64,000 bases of DNA from Druceiella hillmani (Eukaryota; Arthropoda; Insecta; Lepidoptera; Hepialidae): the NCBI GenBank assembly GCA_039881145.1, contig JAYKKI010000090.1, positions 6,173,501-6,237,500 of the forward strand, written 5' to 3'. Positions 58,859-64,000 of the stretch are shown here, piece after piece. The stretch's first letter is position 1. Every line of letters begins with the position of its first letter. The notes below the pieces were generated by a model. That model searched no databases. It had not been told where the DNA came from and worked only from the letters and a program-made list of their open reading frames with translations. Both the position numbers and the translations under genes were made by a program.

Positions 58859-59519
58859 TTTTTTATTTTACATGGAGAAAAACATTGTGTTTTTATTTTT
58901 AAGTGTTTGGCACAAAAATGGTTCATTTAATTGATATGAACTGTCACTATCCAATTATTTAGTGTCCAAATGGACATATGTTTAGAATGTATGAATAATA
59001 AGCAGTGCATTTTTTAATTAGAGAAGGCTTTAGAATTATTATAGCAACGTTAAAATAATGGTAAAAGTAATTGTGGATGATAATGAGATTTACTAAATGA
59101 TTTATATAAGATAGAGACTTACTCAGCTAAATCAATATTTCCATAACTAATGTTTACTAAATAAGAAAAAATAAATTAATCATAATCGTTATTAAATTCT
59201 TAATAAGCCAAAAGTATGTTAGCTATTAAAGATTATCTAAAAGAAATAATATGCATAATAAGGTTTAAAATATAAATTAATTCATAAACGTTACATTCAG
59301 AGTAAAAATTAATTTCATTTGTACGGTTTTTTAGTTATACTTTTTATATATAATTAAAACGTAGTATCATTAAAACGGCTCACATCTAACGTGACAGTGA
59401 AACATTAAAAATAAAGTTTATAATTAATGAAAACCTGACCAGTTTGGTCACTAGCGAAAAATAAATTTAAATACGCACACCCACAAAACTAAAACTCGTT
59501 TTAAAAGCCACGATACATT
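58859..59519. other. AT-rich non-coding DNA, no gene seen
   Basis: Nothing recognisable. Confidence 0.5.
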
Positions 59520-59945
59520 AACCGCCCAAACGAACACAAAGACGGCGCGGCGCCGCCCGCCCAGCGCACTTGGACTTAATTCATTCCGGCAGTTAACTTT
59601 ATGGCGATTCAATTAAACTTGACCCCGTCGGGCGGTATTTAAACCATCATTAGTGCCCTCGCCGCGATTTGGGCCCAAACAAACTACTTACGACATAATT
59701 CGGGTCCCGTTTGTATTTGCAATTTTAAAGTTGGGGCGGATTGGGGGCGACGTAGCGGTTTCAGTCCATCGCGGATCGAAGCGCCGAGCCGTGGTCTTAA
59801 CGAGCTTCGTTATGCAAATGGAAATCGTGTGGGTAGTTTTTGTTGTCGCCAGCTTTGGGCGCGATGATCCCTGCGCTAACAATTTGTTGGGACTTAGCGA
59901 ATCGAGTTTGCACGTATGGGCGAAATTTAGGCGGGGTCTCGTGTA
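59520..59945. promoter_or_regulatory. Most GC-rich island of the window, candidate conserved element or promoter
   Basis: About 425 bp close to half GC. It contains CpG-rich 'gacggcgcggcgccgcccgc', 'gaccccgtcgggcggtattt', 'ttgggggcgacgtagcggtt', the octamer ATGCAAAT (59813) and several TTATGG/ATTA cores. Frames of 97 residues (plus, 59653-59946) and 64 residues (minus) are open, but both look like chance frames in GC-rich DNA, with no domain and no splice context. CpG content and unique sequence suggest selection, for example a promoter with first exon or a developmental enhancer. Confidence 0.45.
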
Positions 59946-60274
59946 AAGATTAGAAGGACATGAAAAACATTTTGATTAGTTCCAATGTGTATATTATTTG
60001 TTTCTATTTGTGTACAAAGTTTATTTACATTGGCAACTACGAGCAGACTTAATGCTAATTAGATTTTTATTCAATTTATCTTCGTGGAGATTATGGCAAC
60101 ATTACATAAATATGTACTTTTTGCAGAAACTACTTCTCGTACTTCAGTGCCCATTTTTTAATTGTAGTAATTATTTTATGTAACTAACTGTATCACCTAC
60201 TCTGTGGGTGTGGACTTTTGGATATATTTAACGAGTTATTTAAAAACGCATCGAAAAACAGTTTGAATATATAC
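59946..60274. other. AT-rich spacer, no gene seen
   Basis: The 61-residue frame at 59998-60183 has no domain. Confidence 0.5.
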
Positions 60275-60675
60275 ACACGGTGTCCGGAAATAGATTTCGG
60301 ACAAAGAAAGACGCGTTTCTTTGGTTATAAAGGAATAAATTGTCGTTGAAATAAAATGTAAACACGCCCTTTTTTGAATTGAGTACAAAAAATATTACAC
60401 GTAACTCTTTTTAACACGCCCAATATTTTCACAGAATGCGGTGTTTTCCCGTAGTGGCAATGTCTTCGCAGCTGTTCGCGGGTTATTCCTGCGAGCTGCG
60501 ATGAACAATGTCCGCAAGTATCGTATGTATGAAAAAGATGATAAATAATTATGAATATTATTTTAAATTTTCTGTAAAAAATCATCTTTTAAATTTTATT
60601 TTAACGACAATCAACTATTTTTCAGTCATGGAATATTGTCTTTCTTTGTCCGATACTTATTCCCGGACACGGTGT
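60275..60675. mobile_element. 401-bp TIR element (MITE)
   Basis: Terminal inverted repeats of 38 bp (60275-60312 and 60638-60675) match at 33 positions, starting 'acacggtgtccgg' and ending 'cggacaaagaaagac'. The flanks are TA-rich ('atat' left, 'ataat' right), so a TA duplication is possible but cannot be distinguished. The interior includes a less AT-rich block 'gcagctgttcgcgggttatt' and no transposase. The minus-strand 86-residue frame lies inside it and is not a gene. It is non-autonomous. Confidence 0.88.
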
Positions 60676-61225
60676 ATAATAAATTGAATGGAGTCAATCT
60701 ATATAAGTTTATAAAAAATGTAGAAATAATCTGAAAAATTTATATGTCATTGATCAAAGAGTAATTTATTGTATATAGATTTTTCGAAATTATGTATTTA
60801 AATGCATATTAGATTTGCATATGGTATATAGTATGGATTACGCAACGCAAACGTTTCACTACATTTCACGCAAACGTAGCTCAAAAACTAAGAGTATATT
60901 GATATATTTCACGGAATCCTATACCAACATCATTACTACTTTGAAACCATTTTAGATATCATGATGAAATAAAGGCTAAGTTGATTACTAAAGTTACAGT
61001 CTACAACATGTATAAAACTTAGAATAGCTTTATTAGCTTTCGAGTTAAATTCATTCGTGCAGATAGGCAAACATAGTGACAGACAAATTTTTAACATAAG
61101 ATTCGCTTTGTTAATCGAATATGCGAAAAGTATTTAAAAGCTAAAAATTAATAAGACTAAGAAATACATAGAAAACCATAGGTAGATGCTTCAATTTTAT
61201 TTATCTATATTGATATTTCTGTAAT
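60676..61225. other. AT-rich non-coding DNA, no gene seen
   Basis: Nothing recognisable. Confidence 0.5.
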
Positions 61226-61546
61226 TAAACTTTTAATGTTGAATATATTTGGCGTTAATTTTGTAGAAATTCATTATTCACAATTAAATGAAACTACGTG
61301 ATGTAGTATTACTTCTACTCTCTTTAAGTTCTTTACTGCGACCTAGGTTTCGTTGTATTACAACATCTTCAGGTGGGATATTAGCAAAGATCTTTGGATA
61401 TTAGCAAGATATTAGCAAAAATCTTCGCTAATATCCCACCTGAAGATGTTGTACTACAACGAAACCTAGGTCGTGGTAAAGAACTTAAAGAAAGTAGAAA
61501 TAATACTACATCACGTAGTTTCATTTAATTGTAAACTTTTAATGTT
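61226..61546 (-). mobile_element. Palindromic Penelope-like miniature element, copy d
   Basis: The element is 61241-61531, reversed relative to copies a-c: its tail (61241-61280) is at the left and starts 'aatatatttggcgttaattt' after one base. Arms are 61281-61391 and 61421-61531 (111 bp, few mismatches). The 29-nt loop contains duplicated 'atattagcaa'. A 15-bp target duplication 'taaacttttaatgtt' lies at 61226-61240 and 61532-61546. The right arm preserves a full hammerhead-like motif on the plus strand (61436-61476). In the left arm, stem I is broken by changes in 'ctgcg'. Confidence 0.88.
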
Positions 61547-61752
61547 AGCAGGTTTTGAAAATATTTCAAAGGCCGCTATTTCTTTTAATCCGTCAAATAA
61601 AAATTAAAAGGAACGCAGTAGCATTTATACCATACTATATTAAAACTAAACTACGCCGTTACCGAATCCGTTTCTTTTTTAAGATATAATTTTTTCTTAA
61701 ATAAAACGATATTAGTTCTACACAGTTAACCATTATTACACAGATAACCATT

Positions 61753-61928
61753 ATTCACAATTAAATGAAACTAGAAATTTCGTTGTAATACAACATCTTC
61801 AGGTGGACTATTATCTTTGCTAATAGCCTACCTGACGATGTTGTAATACAACGAAACTTAGATCGTAGTACAGAACTCAAAGAAAGTAGAAATAATACTA
61901 CATCACGTAGTTTCATTTAATTGTGAAT
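61753..61928 (-). mobile_element. Palindromic Penelope-like miniature element, copy e (left arm deleted)
   Basis: It starts 'attcacaattaaatgaaact' and then jumps to 'aatttcgttg', so about 50 bp of the left arm are missing. The right arm is complete and ends 'agtttcatttaattgtgaat'. No clear target duplication or tail was found; a small tandem duplication of 'ataaccattatt' precedes it. The right arm has core CTGACGA (61832-61838) and a compensatory stem I change, CTAC (61828-61831) with GTAG (61865-61868), where copies c and d have CCAC/GTGG. Confidence 0.8.
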
Positions 61929-62049
61929 CGTACAAAAGTTATCCAAATTTTGTATTCAATTGTGAAACGAAGAAATGAAATTTAAATAGAACGATACAAT
62001 CTTAAATGTCGTACCTTAGTTCGTTACTTTCAGTGACACAAGCGGTAAA

Positions 62050-62760
62050 ATTGTGACATGTTTTTCTTACCTCTAGTAGTGATGTGATGTGTCTTGTGAC
62101 ATATATTTTTATCATCCTACTTTCACTAATTTTGAAGATTTATATCTCCAAAATTAATCAAAGAGTGACATATTTTCTTACATCTTACTATAAAAGTGAT
62201 ACTATCTATTTAATGACACATATATTTATTGTTCTCTTTTTTATTAGTTTTGGAGATATAAGGGTTCGAAATGTGACCAATTTTTCTTACCCAAAAGTGA
62301 TGCAATTTATCAAGTGACGCATTTTTTTATAATTCTATGTTCATTAATTTTGGAATTATAAGCGTTCAAAATGTGACCAATTTTTCTTACCCAAAAGTGA
62401 TGCAACTTATCAAGTGACACATTTTTTTATAAATCTATATTCATTAATTTTGGAATTATAAACGTTCGAAATGTGATCAATTTTTCTTACCCAAAAGTGA
62501 TGCAATTTATCAAAATATGACATATTTTTCTTGTATCTTACTCTAGTAGTGATCTAGAGTTATATTTTTTTCTTGTTCTATATTTATTAGTTTTGGCGAT
62601 TATAGTGCTTAAAATGACACTTATTTTTCTTGAATTTCCTGTTGAAGTGATACAATCTATCAAACGCCCACATATTCCTTTATTGTCCTATGTTCATTAG
62701 TTGCGGAGGTATAAACGCTCAAAGCATGACACATTAACATCTTACTCTAAAAGTTTCAAC
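62050..62760. repeat. ~100-bp tandem array, ~6-7 copies
   Basis: 'tttttcttacccaaaagtga' recurs at 62281, 62381 and 62481, with diverged units before and after. Each is followed by 'tgcaatttatcaagtgacac' and 'ttcattaattttggaattat'. The 77-residue frame at 62084-62317 is the repeat. Confidence 0.9.
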
Positions 62761-63150
62761 CATCTAATGTCAGCTAAATGTAATTCAATGTCATAATTTC
62801 AAAATTGTACAAATAAGGCTATACGAAAAATTGGGCAAACAAATTATACATTTTCTTCAATTTTAATTGGAAACTAGATGCGTTGATGACTATATATATC
62901 TAAAAATATTGACATTCTCCATAACCTTGTATCTAAACGGGAATGAACGGAAGCGCTGCAGAAGAAAATATAGAAAATATTCGGCAAAAAATAATTTTCA
63001 TACAATAAATCCATAATTTATAGCTTTCACATTATTTCCATGCCGTTACTCAAACGTGTATGTGCCTACGCTTGACATTACAGTTAAGATATGAGTGAGA
63101 GAGTTGTCATTTTTTACGATATTTACTTTGAAATGCTTTTAGTTGCAAGC

Positions 63151-63152
<2 letters not shown>
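62761..63152. other. AT-rich spacer, no gene seen
   Basis: Nothing recognisable. Confidence 0.5.

Positions 63153-63217
<65 letters not shown>
63153..63217. repeat. (TA)n microsatellite
   Basis: About 65 bp of pure TA. The 61-residue plus-strand frame across it is not a gene. Confidence 0.95.
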
Positions 63218-63219
<2 letters not shown>

Positions 63220-63477
63220 GGTTCTCTTATTAACATTTTTCACCCAAATTTTGGTAATATTAAGTGCCTAGATTAACTATTAAATCTAAAATAAAGTTTT
63301 TAATCTTAAAAATTTTAAATATTTATGTAATCTTCCATGGCAAATGTGAAAAAGTAATACTTATTGTCTGATCGATCCGTTCGGTTAAATTTCAGCACAT
63401 TAAACACCTAAGCCGCGTAATTTAGAAAGCTTGTATGTGATGAAGTCATAGACCTCGATGATCTAAATTTATTTTGG

Positions 63478-63562
63478 GAAAATAAATCATGTGTAAAATA
63501 AAATAAATCATGTGTAAAATAAAATAAATCATATGTAAAATAAAATAAATCATGTGTCAAAA
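63478..63562. repeat. ~21-bp tandem repeat, 4 copies
   Basis: 'aaataaatcatgtgtaaaat' is repeated four times with single changes. Confidence 0.95.
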
Positions 63563-64000
63563 AAAATCAGTGTAATAATTGAAAATATTTAATTCTGGTG
63601 ATATACCGAATGAATGTTGATGTAATGTGGAATATATACATACACATATGCAAAGTAAAGCAAAGAACATGTCTGTTACACCTACAGGTGATTCTTTACG
63701 CAAAGATTTGACTTTTTTCAAGAAATTGATTTTTTTCAACGGAATCATATTTCGACAATAATTTTAACAGAAACGGTTGAGAATCGTCACGCAGTTTTAA
63801 CATATTTTAACTCAGTTTGATACACAGAAACATCTTTATGAATAATGCGCTTGTTTTTGTCACAACCATATATGTGTATAGTTGTAGCAAAGAATGGGTC
63901 TATTATTCCTACAAGAGATATACTCAGTTTAGACTTCTTGAGACTTATTTTACACAAAGATATAGTGATTGAAATGAAGTTGGAAGAAAGTATAATTTAC
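63563..64000. other. AT-rich non-coding DNA, no gene seen
   Basis: The minus-strand frame at 63557-63748 has no domain. The window ends in unique AT-rich DNA. Confidence 0.5.

Noticed and set aside
59653..59946. 97-residue frame in the GC-rich island
   Set aside because: No domain, an overlapping 64-residue frame on the other strand, and no splice or initiation context. GC-rich DNA is poor in stop codons, so open frames are expected.

Overview
This is a stretch of eukaryotic, almost certainly insect, nuclear DNA that is very AT-rich and contains no intact protein-coding gene that I can support. Lepidoptera is the best guess. The evidence is a short (TTAGG)n-type telomeric motif at 8865-8915, mariner transposase fossils, and several dispersed repeats of the type common in moth and butterfly genomes: the 'gggttccgta' repeats near 7288, 19560, 38672, 38885 and 56215, and the 'cccgcggtttcacccgcg' repeat near 20940. 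No rRNA, tRNA, CRISPR array or operon was found. Nearly all long open frames are low-complexity, repeat-derived or palindrome-derived. The window reads as an intergenic region or the inside of a very long intron.

Layout. 1-12 kb: diverged tandem repeats (130 bp at 1-535, about 64 bp at 4958-5490, and others), a 412-bp inverted-repeat element (773-1184), a mariner transposase fossil (2978-3235) and the telomere-like tract. 12-18 kb: three GC-richer islands that may be conserved regulatory DNA, plus the decayed 3' end of a non-LTR retrotransposon on the minus strand (15870-16315) with two back-to-back hairpins just downstream of it. 19-30 kb: lepidopteran-type repeats, a four-E-box cluster (23500-23650) and a 28-bp tandem array. 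31.5-32.46 kb: four 236-bp tandem units, each carrying a TATA box, a start codon and a splice-donor-like site, like repeated promoter plus first-exon cassettes. 32.77-33.34 kb: a second mariner fossil with a DD34D spacing. 39.55-40.39 kb: a regular 144-bp satellite. 48.9-49.4 kb: an open frame with an Ig-domain-like pattern, then a LINE fossil (50.75-51.0 kb). 53-58 kb: further arrays, long (TA)n tracts and a 250-bp duplication. 59.5-59.95 kb: the most GC-rich island. 60.27-60.68 kb: a 401-bp TIR element. 62-62.76 kb: a 100-bp array.

The most interesting system is a dispersed family of five palindromic elements (33926, 45225, 54998, 61241, 61753). Four have 12-15 bp target-site duplications of varying length and a one-sided tail of 37-56 bp. 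Each arm contains a hammerhead-ribozyme-like motif, and one copy shows a compensatory base-pair change in the predicted stem I. Their arms share private deletions, which suggests that the palindrome is rebuilt at each insertion. This architecture (inverted arms, one-sided tail, variable target-site duplication, hammerhead) is what is known of Penelope-like retroelements, so I read them as miniature non-autonomous relatives. That classification is inference.
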